Below, one piece after another: positions 34,400 to 42,155 of a stretch of DNA of 56,404 nt. Numbering within the stretch: position 1 is the stretch's first letter; each line of letters opens with the position of its first letter. Made by a program: the position numbers and the translations under genes. The stretch is from Candidatus Zhuqueibacterota bacterium (GTDB lineage: Bacteria; Zhuqueibacterota; Zhuqueibacteria; Thermofontimicrobiales; Thiofontviventaceae), in NCBI GenBank assembly GCA_016931935.1, contig JAFGDW010000296.1, positions 1 to 56,404 of the forward strand, read 5' to 3'. Under the pieces are notes generated by a model that ran no database searches, was not told where the DNA came from, and saw only the letters and a list, made by a program, of their open reading frames with translations.

Positions 34400-35773
34400 T
34401 TACCAATCAACCATATAACGATACCCCATCGTGAAAATAATGCCACGATTATCCACATGCGGAGCATCTTGTTCCCAATAAGCCGGAATCGTTTCATCCT
34501 GATCCGAATAGTTCCATTCTTTCGCAGTGTTGCTTATCCGGTAACCAATCCCGAATAGTAAATCCGATTGCCGGGAAAGCGGCAGTTCGCCAATCAGCGA
34601 TACATTTGATGAGAATAGAAGAGTCGATACGGTATTTTCGTCATCATCCTTCCGAAAGGGGATATCCAGATCCAGGCCGACTTGAACACAAAAATCCAGG
34701 CGGCTTTTATCAACACATTTTGCGCCTCCGATTCCCGAAAATCCGAATCCGTAATCACTGTGCAGATATGAATCTGTTACCTGAATAAATTTCATGCCAA
34801 AACCCCAGTAACTTTTCTTCATCGGATCAGAAACCAGGGATACTGCCAGACCGAATGCATTGGAACTAATCGCTGGCAGGCAATTTATCTGCAAGGCATA
34901 CGAACGAATGGGATGCTCCACTAGCCAGTTATTCGGATCAATTGTTCCCCATTTCCGCTGAATCCGCAGCCAACTCTCATTCGCTGTTGTATCGAACACT
35001 GTTGCAACGCACGCGTATCGATACGGTGATATTTTTTCCTGGCCGTTTTTGTCCGTCGATACACGTTCGGGATTTACGACATCGAACATCATGCCCGGGT
35101 AGACCTCATCGTCCGATCCCACTGGAATGATAAGTGTATCGCGATCCATCGCTGTGATGGTTGTGGAAAACCAGTATACCTGTTTTAATTCGAAGTACAC
35201 TTTGTGGCGAAATTTTTCCAGTGCTTTTTTGCGGGATTTTGCAGCATCACCACCTGTGTAGCCGACATCCACATGGAACGTGCCAATCACCTGTTTTGTC
35301 TCAGTATCAACGAATTTCGCATCCATCCGTACGTTGGTCCGAATATTGGAAGCTTTGTTAGTTTGCTCGTGCTGTAAAATTGGCTTGTCAAGATCGAAAT
35401 AGGACGGCCGTTCTATTTTGGCAATCACCCGTTGTTCAATTGCTGTGGAATCAATAGCAATTACCTCACGGGCTTCATCGGCAGTGTCGGTGCGGATAAT
35501 AATTCGACGAATTTTAGCGTCCATTACCGATGAATCGACCTCAATCGTCACGAGAATATCATAGATGTATAGTTCATTTAATGTTTGAATCAGCACAGCA
35601 GCAATTTCGTCATCAAGCGAATAAAATTTTTCACCATCGAAATACGGCAGCATTGGCCGGCGGATGCTGTGAGTATAGGTCAGTGAATCTTGTGAAAGTG
35701 CTGTACTGGTAGAGAAATAAATTAGGAAAGTTATAATAGGCAAGAGCATCTGCAAACAGAGTTTATTTTTCAT
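34400..35773 (-). CDS. Exported protein: CsgG-like N-terminal region plus outer-membrane beta-barrel-like C-terminal region
   Basis: 457 residues from the ATG at 35773; the frame is open 51 codons further but that extension is AT-rich and lacks a ribosome-binding site. Seen: signal peptide ending near STALSQ (about residue 27); a part with RTNVRMDAKFVDTETKQVIG and SRKKALEKFRHKVYFELKQ (about 150-215), which looks like the beta-helix core of CsgG/FlgT/LpoB-like proteins that assemble on the outer membrane; a small beta domain with IPVGSDDEVYPGMMFDV; then repeated aromatic strands (YWGFGMKF, YGFGFSGIGG, LFGIGYRIS) ending in FTMGYRYMVDW with a terminal aromatic residue, as outer-membrane barrels do. 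Together this suggests a surface-located protein. Function is unknown and the CsgG link is by eye. Confidence 0.7.
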   Translation of the reverse strand: MKNKLCLQMLLPIITFLIYFSTSTALSQDSLTYTHSIRRPMLPYFDGEKFYSLDDEIAAVLIQTLNELYIYDILVTIEVDSSVMDAKIRRIIIRTDTADEAREVIAIDSTAIEQRVIAKIERPSYFDLDKPILQHEQTNKASNIRTNVRMDAKFVDTETKQVIGTFHVDVGYTGGDAAKSRKKALEKFRHKVYFELKQVYWFSTTITAMDRDTLIIPVGSDDEVYPGMMFDVVNPERVSTDKNGQEKISPYRYACVATVFDTTANESWLRIQRKWGTIDPNNWLVEHPIRSYALQINCLPAISSNAFGLAVSLVSDPMKKSYWGFGMKFIQVTDSYLHSDYGFGFSGIGGAKCVDKSRLDFCVQVGLDLDIPFRKDDDENTVSTLLFSSNVSLIGELPLSRQSDLLFGIGYRISNTAKEWNYSDQDETIPAYWEQDAPHVDNRGIIFTMGYRYMVDW

Positions 35774-36006
35774 AATGTGTTTTATGGAAAAGGTTAATAT
35801 CAAACAGATTATGCTTTTCTCATTGGACGCATAAAATGGCATTTTGTTCACATTGCTAATTGAGCGATTAAAAAAATAACAAGCAATAATGAAAAAATTA
35901 AATGAGTGAAATTCGGATGGGTACAAACATGACTAAAGGGGACAATTATCAGTAAACTTCAGATTTCCGAGGTTCTCAAAATCCCGGGTATCTATTCAGC
36001 GGAGCA

Positions 36007-36079
36007 TGTCATTCCGGCATTCCTTCCGCAAAAAACGCGGAATCCAGTCGCAGATGCGCCTTGGCGTGCCGGAATGACA
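36007..36079. repeat. Hairpin repeat of the GTCATTCC type
   Basis: TGTCATTCCGGCA (36007-36019) and TGCCGGAATGACA (36067-36079) form a perfect 13-bp inverted repeat; inside it TTCCGC and GCGGAA form a second hairpin. This class of GTCATTCC..GGAATGAC element is widespread in bacterial intergenic DNA. It lies between the stand-alone GNAT gene and the promoter region of the exported protein (35774-36117, no gene). Confidence 0.9.
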
Positions 36080-36117
36080 ACACGGATGAATAAATACAAT
36101 CCCGTAAATTCATAGAG

Positions 36118-36600
36118 TTAATTTTCCAATTCCTTAACGAAAATATATTTGGAATCACCGGGGGCGTAAAAATCATCAAGCACAGCAGCGGTGTCGTATT
36201 CGTTGTTAATGTAAAATGACCGGGTGGGAACGTATTGATCGCGCGACGAGGTTTCGATGTAAATCCGTTTGCCGCCGAGTTGATTGATGGAGTGCTCGCT
36301 CCGTTGCAGCAATTGTTTGCCGATACCCTGGCCGCGCTGGTTATCATGAACAGCGATCCAGTACAGATCGTAACTGGCACGGGTACCGGGAATTGGCCCG
36401 AAACAAGCATAGCCAACTGTGCGGCCATTTTCATCTGCAAAAATAAAATAATAACCACTGGCCAGGCCTTTTTCCAATCGCTCTGTGACCAGCTCCACTG
36501 CAATGTTAATTTCTTCATCCGAAAAAAATCCACTGGAAGTGACAATGTCCCGGACATGTTCCGGATCGTTTGGCTGAACATCATCCCGAAATGCTAACAC
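36118..36600 (-). CDS. GNAT N-acetyltransferase (last gene of the aminomutase/ATP-grasp cluster)
   Basis: 160 residues. Seen: GNAT strands DENGRTVGYACFGPIPG, YDLYWIAVHDNQRGQGIGKQLL with the acetyl-CoA loop QRGQGIG, and SRDQYVPTRSFYINNEYDTAA with the late tyrosine typical of the general acid. The start is GTG at 36600 with GGAG ten bases upstream. It follows the GNAT-deacetylase gene by 116 bases and has the same strand as the whole cluster. In N-epsilon-acetyl-beta-lysine synthesis a lysine 2,3-aminomutase works with a GNAT (AblB); this protein could play that part for the amine made by the cluster, but its sequence does not prove the substrate. Confidence 0.85.
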   Translation of the reverse strand: MLAFRDDVQPNDPEHVRDIVTSSGFFSDEEINIAVELVTERLEKGLASGYYFIFADENGRTVGYACFGPIPGTRASYDLYWIAVHDNQRGQGIGKQLLQRSEHSINQLGGKRIYIETSSRDQYVPTRSFYINNEYDTAAVLDDFYAPGDSKYIFVKELEN

Positions 36601-36654
36601 AGTTTACCATCTCCCTCTTAATGAAATGTTGAATGTTGAGTGTTGAATTGCGGA

Positions 36655-36742
36655 GAGCATAGCGCGAAGCGCATAGCAAAAACAAAGATATTCGCTAGCT
36701 CTTTGCACTTTGCGTTTCACCTTTCACGTTTGACCTTTGACG
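36655..36742. repeat. Dispersed repeat D, copy 1 (GCGCATAGC and CAAAGGTCAAACGTG units)
   Basis: Contains GCATAGCGCGAAGCGCATAGC-like units and then a run of seven- to eight-base units (on the minus strand CAAAGGTCAAACGTGAAAGG and CAAAGTGCAAAG). The right end overlaps the last nine codons of the deacetylase gene, so the repeat supplies its C-terminal tail and stop codon. Related units occur at 45031-45058 and 51641-51690. Confidence 0.7.
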
Positions 36743-38489
36743 TGTACCGCTGTGCCTGAAACGCCTTATGCAAGCCAGTGAAAAACGACCGGGCATTTAC
36801 ACCCAGAGATCGGGCTTTGTAGCCGCCTTCCTGAACGACCAGAACCGGAATACCCAAGTGGCCAATAAGCGTACCGTTCACCTCAAATTCTTTGGATGTA
36901 AGATTCCATGTGCCGGTGGGATCGCCTTTGGCAGTATCAAAGCCGAGACAGACAATCAAAAACTGTGGCGCGAACGAAGCAACACGTTTTAACGCTTTTT
37001 TTAAGGTTTCATGGTAAGCTATATTATCTGTATGTTCCGGTAATGGGAAGTTTACACAGAATCCTTTCCCGTCGCCTTCGCCCTGTTCGTCGGCAAATCC
37101 ACTAAAATAAGGGTAGGCAAAACTCGGATGCCCGTGAATCGAAACGGTTTGCACATCAGCCCGCTTGTAGAAAATATCCTGCTGGCCGTTGCCGTGATGG
37201 TAGTCTACGTCCAGAATGCTAACCTTACCAAATGACGTCAAGTAATGCGCAGCCACAGCAGCGGAATTGAAATAACAAAATCCACCAAACGCCCGACGTT
37301 CTGCATGATGTCCCGGAGGCCGCACCAGCGCATAAGCAATGCGATATCCTTTTAACAGGCTGTCAGCAGCGGTTAACGTGCAGTCCACAGCACGTTTGGC
37401 TGCCAGCCAGGCATTTTGATTCAACGGCGTAAATGTATCAATACAATAATACCCGGCGCGGATCGGTAAATCTTTGGGCGGCCGGGCGCCGTTGCGAATC
37501 GGGAAAACGTACGGATACACCGATTTATCCGCGGGTACGTTTTCACACACGCGCTGTAAATAATTTACGAATCCGTTCTCGTGCACGGCGCGAATGTGAA
37601 TTTCAGGATAATGTCGCGGTTCGGTTTGGCGAAACAATCCCGTTGGCAAAATATCTTTCAGAATCGATTTTATCCGAATCGGTGATTCCACATAACCACG
37701 TTCGCGTACATGATGAATATCGTGTTTATCGTTGATCACAAGCACAATCTCTTCGTCCGCTGCGCTAAGGTGATTGACGACCACCGGATCGTCAGATTTT
37801 ACATATTTAGGGGGACGAAGCCGGATTGGATCGTCATAAATTGAATCTACCACCATACGCACATATGAATGCGGACAAACATCACCGTACTTGCGCTCAA
37901 GAATAGCCCGGACAATCGCGCGCATCTTGTGACTGCGAATTTGAATATTCCGGCCCAAATTGTCAAACACAAGGTAGGGTGGATTATCATCACCGGGTGT
38001 CACAGGTGTTTCGTATTTCGTGTTCGCAATCGGCCGTGCACCATAGCGTTCGTAAAATCGAAGCCGGGCTATGTTTTGCTGAAGAATCGTCTTGTCACGG
38101 CAAAGCGCCGGATCGTCGGGCAGACATTCGAAGAGCAAACCGATGGTATCCAGCAGCAGCGCTTCCTCACGAACGCGTTCATACAACGCATGACCAATGC
38201 CACGTCCGGTTTTTGCCGGAGCTGCCGAAATAAAATCGAGATAACAGAAATTCAAATCCGTCGCCTGCTGCAACAGGGCAAACCCTTTCACATTGCCGCG
38301 TTCATCATCCGCAACAAACAAAATCGATCGAAACCGGTATTTCATTGGATTTTGCAATTGCGCCGGAAAATTCTCGACTTTTTCTTCCGGAAGCCCATTA
38401 AATTGGGACTTCAGAATATGCTGAACTTGTTTTATCGCTTCCTGATTGACAGGGAGTACAGTATCATAAATTCTGCGGATACGGAACAT
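36717..38489 (-). CDS. GNAT-class II deacetylase (acetylpolyamine amidohydrolase-like) fusion
   Basis: 590 residues. Residues 1-165 form a GNAT domain with AAPAKTGRGIGHALYERV (acetyl-CoA loop about 93-98). After a linker, residues about 265-575 form a class II histone deacetylase fold: RPPGHHAERRAFGGFCYFN (H394/H395 general base pair), LDVDYHHGNG (zinc ligands D429 and H431), CLGFDTAKGDP (zinc ligand D518) and QEGGY (Y557, transition state). All catalytic residues are present, so amide hydrolysis of acetylated amines is expected. Bacterial members mostly act on acetylated polyamines or small molecules rather than histones. An acetyl-adding and an acetyl-removing domain in one chain is striking. 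The last residues SKVKRER and the stop come from a dispersed repeat. It is separated from the second ligase gene by 323 bases containing a palindromic element. Confidence 0.9.
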   Translation of the reverse strand: MFRIRRIYDTVLPVNQEAIKQVQHILKSQFNGLPEEKVENFPAQLQNPMKYRFRSILFVADDERGNVKGFALLQQATDLNFCYLDFISAAPAKTGRGIGHALYERVREEALLLDTIGLLFECLPDDPALCRDKTILQQNIARLRFYERYGARPIANTKYETPVTPGDDNPPYLVFDNLGRNIQIRSHKMRAIVRAILERKYGDVCPHSYVRMVVDSIYDDPIRLRPPKYVKSDDPVVVNHLSAADEEIVLVINDKHDIHHVRERGYVESPIRIKSILKDILPTGLFRQTEPRHYPEIHIRAVHENGFVNYLQRVCENVPADKSVYPYVFPIRNGARPPKDLPIRAGYYCIDTFTPLNQNAWLAAKRAVDCTLTAADSLLKGYRIAYALVRPPGHHAERRAFGGFCYFNSAAVAAHYLTSFGKVSILDVDYHHGNGQQDIFYKRADVQTVSIHGHPSFAYPYFSGFADEQGEGDGKGFCVNFPLPEHTDNIAYHETLKKALKRVASFAPQFLIVCLGFDTAKGDPTGTWNLTSKEFEVNGTLIGHLGIPVLVVQEGGYKARSLGVNARSFFTGLHKAFQAQRYTSKVKRER

Positions 38490-38518
38490 AAGATTTTAAT
38501 TTCATTACATATGTTAAT

Positions 38519-38697
38519 TTTAAATTGTATCCACTCATTACAAGGTGGAAATTGTACCCTTAGACACCGTTCGTGCCGCGAACTGCGGCAGCACGCCGCT
38601 GCGAGACGGCAAGCTCAGGGTACGGATCGAATCGTTGGCTGAGTCCGCCGCGGCGGATCAACAATACCATCCAATATTGAGTGGATACCTTAAATTC
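38519..38697. mobile_element. MITE-like palindromic element inside the cluster
   Basis: About 180 bases that fold back on themselves. Outer arms GTATCCACTCA (38527-38537) and TGAGTGGATAC (38678-38688) are perfect; they continue inward as GGTGG/CCATCC and ATTGT/ACAAT. Inside lie GTACCCT/AGGGTAC (38554-38560 with 38617-38623), a TGCCGC/GCGGCA hairpin, a GCCG/CGGC hairpin and the palindrome TCCGCCGCGGCGGA. Much more GC-rich than its flanks. No coding potential. It sits in the 323-base space between the second ATP-grasp gene and the GNAT-deacetylase gene. It could instead be a structured RNA acting on the downstream genes. Confidence 0.65.
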
Positions 38698-38812
38698 TAT
38701 ATTTCACACTTGTCGCAAAGCGACGAAGCTGCATTCCGTCCGCGACCTGTATGACGTAACAATAAATTGTATTTTTTCATTATGCGCTTTGCACCATGCT
38801 CTATACGTTTTT

Positions 38813-39784
38813 TTACACATCCCGGATAATTCGTTCAATCACCTGTTCGTAGTCAAGTCCGCCTCGCTGACAGGCAGCATAAAATCCGGCGTCGGGCGAA
38901 ATGCAGGGATTGACATTAACTTCCAGCACAAACGGATAGTTGTCGACATCCACGCGGAAATCCACGCGAGCATAGCCGCGTAATTCGAATAACTGCCAGC
39001 ATTGCAGAGAAATATCGCAGAGCTGGTCCAGTAATTGTCGATCGGATGCAGGAAAATCGAACGTACGCACTGTTTGTTGATAGGCAGCGGATGATTCATC
39101 CCATTTGGCTTCGTAATCGACAATCCGCGGCTTGCCTTCCGGGAAATTGAGAAATGTCATTTCCGCTGGCGGCAGCACGGTCGGACCGTCCGGGCCGCCG
39201 AGAACCGACAGATTGAATTCGCGTCCGTCAATAAATTTTTCCGCAAACCATACGCCAGTGCCGTCGCCGTTCGCTTTCTCCAACGCTGCCGGAAGCTGAT
39301 TAGTATTGTGAATAATTGATGCCGCGCTCAGTCCAATCGATGCGTGTTCCCATACTGATTTGATGATATACGGTGCATCGACTGATTTAAATCCGTTGGA
39401 CAGCATGGCAGTCGTTAGCCAGTGCGCCGTGGGAATACCGGCAGACTTAAGGCATTGCTTGGCCAATAGTTTGTTGGATGTGGTGTAGATTGCATCCGTA
39501 TGTGCGCCAGTATAGGGAATATTTAAATAATCAAAAATTGTTGGTGCAATGTATAGATATCGTCCTTTACCATCGAGCGATTCGACCAGATTGAAAATGA
39601 CATCCGGACGAATATCACCTATGTCAGCAATCATTTTTTGCGTATCAAGAAACAAGGGCAGCGTCGCCGGGTTGTGCCCCAAACGGAGTAACGTATCGGA
39701 GACAGCCCGAGCTTCCTCCAGTACATCCTGTTCGTCTTCAGGCGCATCAGGAGGAACGTACCCATGAGTAATCGCCACCTTCAC
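38813..39784 (-). CDS. D-Ala-D-Ala-ligase-like ATP-grasp enzyme 2
   Basis: 323 residues. ATP-dependent carboxylate-amine ligase fold. Seen: N-terminal Rossmann-like part (DVIFNLVESLDGKGR matches the family's FN..E segment), the ATP-binding strand APYIIKSVWEHASIGLS, EKFIDGREFNLSVLGG, the VDFRVD strand and the metal-binding FVLEVNVNPCISPDAGF (Glu and Asn of the ExN motif). Bona fide Ddl enzymes have EVNTxPGMT and SLxP here, so this is a relative with other substrates. Starts at GTG overlapping the preceding stop (GTGA), so it is translationally coupled to ligase 1. Confidence 0.9.
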   Translation of the reverse strand: MKVAITHGYVPPDAPEDEQDVLEEARAVSDTLLRLGHNPATLPLFLDTQKMIADIGDIRPDVIFNLVESLDGKGRYLYIAPTIFDYLNIPYTGAHTDAIYTTSNKLLAKQCLKSAGIPTAHWLTTAMLSNGFKSVDAPYIIKSVWEHASIGLSAASIIHNTNQLPAALEKANGDGTGVWFAEKFIDGREFNLSVLGGPDGPTVLPPAEMTFLNFPEGKPRIVDYEAKWDESSAAYQQTVRTFDFPASDRQLLDQLCDISLQCWQLFELRGYARVDFRVDVDNYPFVLEVNVNPCISPDAGFYAACQRGGLDYEQVIERIIRDV

Positions 39785-40791
39785 GATGCAACCCCAATAA
39801 CGTGTTTTGCTTTTTTATCGGCGATTCGCTGAACCACGCTATCCAGAATCATGCGAAATAAATTCTCGTAGCTGATACCATGCATTCGCGATAAAATCGG
39901 CAAATCCGAATGCACCGGATTAATGCCGGCCAACGGATTAACTTCAATAAAATTGGGCATGCCATGCTCATCCGCACGCAAGTCAACGCGACCGCCATCG
40001 CGGCAGCCCAGCCCGCGCCACGATGCGAGTGCCACGTCCGCGCATTGCTGTTCCATTTCGCCATCCACGGTTGTGTAGCGAACACGGCCCACATAGTTTT
40101 CCTTGTTATCGTATGAATAAACATCCGGTTCGGCATCGGCTTCAAGGATAACTTCCATCATCCCGACGACGCGCGCCTGATCGCCCGTTCCGACAATGCC
40201 CACCGTAAATTCACGTCCGGGCAGAAAGCGTTCCACCAGCACCGGTTGCCGGAACGATTCCAGCAACATGGCACAGACTGCTTTCAACTGCCGTTGACTG
40301 GTAATTTTGGACGCTCCACTGATACCTTTCCCCGTACCCTCGGCAATCGGCTTGGCAAACAATGGATATGTCAAATGAATCTTTTCCACATCGATAACGG
40401 TGTGCACTTCAGCAAAATCGGGGGTCGGAATGCCAAGATCACGAATCACCCGTTTGGTCATGCCTTTATGCAGTGTCAATGCTAACACCAGTGGATCGGA
40501 AAAGGTATAAGGAATATCGTATGCATCGAGCAACGCAGGTACCTGTGCTTCACGACCAATGCCGCGTAATCCTTCAGCGATATTAAATACAAAATCCCAA
40601 TGAGCGCCTTGTGCCAGGCGTTTTGTTAGCTGCCAAATATTCCCAATCCGATCAGTTGTATGTCCCAGTAATCGCAGCGTAGAATCAATCGCATCAACTG
40701 TTTCCAGCTTGTCGAATTCAGCGGTTTCTTCTTCGCTATACCCCATGTCCAGATAATCCTGACGTAAATCATAGGTAATACCTACATGCAT
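39781..40791 (-). CDS. D-Ala-D-Ala-ligase-like ATP-grasp enzyme 1
   Basis: 336 residues, same superfamily as the next gene but clearly diverged. Seen: WDFVFNIAEGLRGIGREAQVP near residue 70-90, ATP-binding YPLFAKPIAEGTGKGIS, VERFLPGREFTVGIVG, GGRVDLRAD and the metal-binding motif NFIEVNPLAGINPVHSDLP. The strand with EVNP and the SDLP turn resembles Ddl (EVNT..SLxP) more than ligase 2 does. The ATG at 40791 has a near-perfect AAGGAGGT six bases upstream and lies ten bases inside the end of the aminomutase gene, so both are translated together. An amide bond between a beta-lysine-like amine and a carboxylate is a reasonable guess; the true substrates are unknown. Confidence 0.9.
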   Translation of the reverse strand: MHVGITYDLRQDYLDMGYSEEETAEFDKLETVDAIDSTLRLLGHTTDRIGNIWQLTKRLAQGAHWDFVFNIAEGLRGIGREAQVPALLDAYDIPYTFSDPLVLALTLHKGMTKRVIRDLGIPTPDFAEVHTVIDVEKIHLTYPLFAKPIAEGTGKGISGASKITSQRQLKAVCAMLLESFRQPVLVERFLPGREFTVGIVGTGDQARVVGMMEVILEADAEPDVYSYDNKENYVGRVRYTTVDGEMEQQCADVALASWRGLGCRDGGRVDLRADEHGMPNFIEVNPLAGINPVHSDLPILSRMHGISYENLFRMILDSVVQRIADKKAKHVIGVAS

Positions 40792-42155
40792 GGTTCACCT
40801 CCTTCGACCGTTTGCAGCACGTTATCCGGCTGTTCGATCGGATTTGGATAATGAAACGAGCGATGTTCATAATTACGTAACGTCCAATCACTTTTATCGT
40901 GACTGACCACATAATTTGGAAGAATCGGAATTTTACCGCCACCGCCGGGTGCATCAATCACATAATGCGGTACCGCATAACCGGATGTGTGTCCACGTAA
41001 TCCTTCAATAATTTCCAGGCCTTTTTCCACGGTGGTACGAAATTGTGCCGAGCCGGAAACAGGATCACACTGATATAAATAGTATGGTTTTACTAAAATT
41101 TTCAACAATCCCTGATAAAGCTTTTTCATGGTTTGAACAGAATCATTAATGCCTTTTAACAACACCGTTTGGCTGCCAAGCGGAATTGCCGCTTCTGCTA
41201 ACATGCGGCATGCCCGCGTTGTTTCAGGGGTTATTTCTTCAGGATGACTGAAGTGCAGGCTCATCCACAACGGGTGATATTTTTTCAACATGTTGGTTAA
41301 CGCGGGTGTAATGCGTTGTGGCAACACCACCGGCACTTTGGAGCCGATCCGAATAATTTCCACATGGGGAATTTTTCGCAACCGTCGGAGCAGCCACTCC
41401 AGTTTATCGTTGGATAATGTCAGCGGGTCGCCGCCGGAGAGCAGCACATCACGCACAACCGGTGTCCGCTCTATATATTGCAGTGCGGCTTCCCACTGCT
41501 GCATATTGAATTTGGATTCGTGATTGGATTTCCCAACCAGTCGCGAGCGCGTGCAGTAACGGCAATAGACCGAACAGAATCCGGTAACCAGAAACAACAC
41601 CCGGTCGGGATAACGATGCACCAATCCCGGCACTGGCGAATGTCCGTCTTCACCCAGCGGGTCATCGGCTTCGCCCGGTGACATACGGAATTCGTCTTTG
41701 GACATGACAACCATTCGACGAATCGGATGGTTCGGATCTTTCTGATGTATCAGACTGGCATAGTAGGGTGTAATGCCCACCGGCAACGGCCCGGCATGCA
41801 TTTGAAATGCATCGCGTTCGGCTTGTGACAAGGAAATAACGCGTTCCAATTCCACCAAAGTCTTGATTCGATGCCGAAGCTGCCAACGCCAATCATTCCA
41901 GTCTTCTTCAGATGCGGTCGGAAAGTATTGTAAACGAAAATTGTTGGTGCGGTTATTAATTAATGATGTTTGTTTGGAAATCGATAGCGAACGAATGGGG
42001 ATAACATTCCCGGAACGTTGGTCAATAACGGTGGGTTCGGTTAGATGACGACGTTGGGAGCGGGAGGCCACAGTTTGTGTTGAATCCAAATTAACTGTGG
42101 AAAAGCCTGAACTTGGAGGCTCTTCCAGTTCTGTAAGGCAGACCAGATCTTCCAT
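40782..42155 (-). CDS. kamA: Lysine 2,3-aminomutase (radical SAM, PLP)
   Basis: 457 residues. Converts L-lysine to L-beta-lysine using a [4Fe-4S] cluster, S-adenosylmethionine and pyridoxal phosphate. Seen: EDWNDWRWQLRHRI (residues 84-97, the family's N-terminal signature), the cluster motif CSVYCRYC (C194, C198, C201), SGGDPL, VPVVLPQRITP, and the lysine-site residues of true aminomutases: D364 in YQCDPVSG, D401 and the PLP lysine K408 in IDAPGGGGK. These correspond to D293, D330 and K337 of the Clostridium enzyme with a constant offset of 71; EpmB-type relatives lack the second aspartate. The N-terminus carries about 68 extra residues without a recognisable domain. First gene of the five-gene cluster; AAGGA lies 11 bases before the ATG. 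An active enzyme is expected. Confidence 0.93.
   Translation of the reverse strand: MEDLVCLTELEEPPSSGFSTVNLDSTQTVASRSQRRHLTEPTVIDQRSGNVIPIRSLSISKQTSLINNRTNNFRLQYFPTASEEDWNDWRWQLRHRIKTLVELERVISLSQAERDAFQMHAGPLPVGITPYYASLIHQKDPNHPIRRMVVMSKDEFRMSPGEADDPLGEDGHSPVPGLVHRYPDRVLFLVTGFCSVYCRYCTRSRLVGKSNHESKFNMQQWEAALQYIERTPVVRDVLLSGGDPLTLSNDKLEWLLRRLRKIPHVEIIRIGSKVPVVLPQRITPALTNMLKKYHPLWMSLHFSHPEEITPETTRACRMLAEAAIPLGSQTVLLKGINDSVQTMKKLYQGLLKILVKPYYLYQCDPVSGSAQFRTTVEKGLEIIEGLRGHTSGYAVPHYVIDAPGGGGKIPILPNYVVSHDKSDWTLRNYEHRSFHYPNPIEQPDNVLQTVEGGEPCM

Noticed and set aside
36009..36584. 191-codon frame overlapping the stand-alone GNAT gene
   Set aside because: Same strand, different frame, no family pattern; the GNAT frame shows clear conserved motifs.
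37869..38642. 257-codon plus-strand frame opposite the GNAT-deacetylase
   Set aside because: Antisense shadow of a well-supported gene, with no recognisable domain and no ribosome-binding site.
36118..42155. Cluster as peptidoglycan D-Ala-D-Ala synthesis
   Set aside because: Both ATP-grasp proteins lack the exact Ddl signature (EVNTxPGMT), there are no mur or ftsZ genes nearby, and the aminomutase and deacetylase have no place in that pathway.
40782..42155. Aminomutase as EpmB (EF-P modification)
   Set aside because: It keeps the second lysine-site aspartate in IDAPGGGGK and the WNDWRWQ segment, which EpmB-type proteins lack, and no epmA or efp gene is adjacent.
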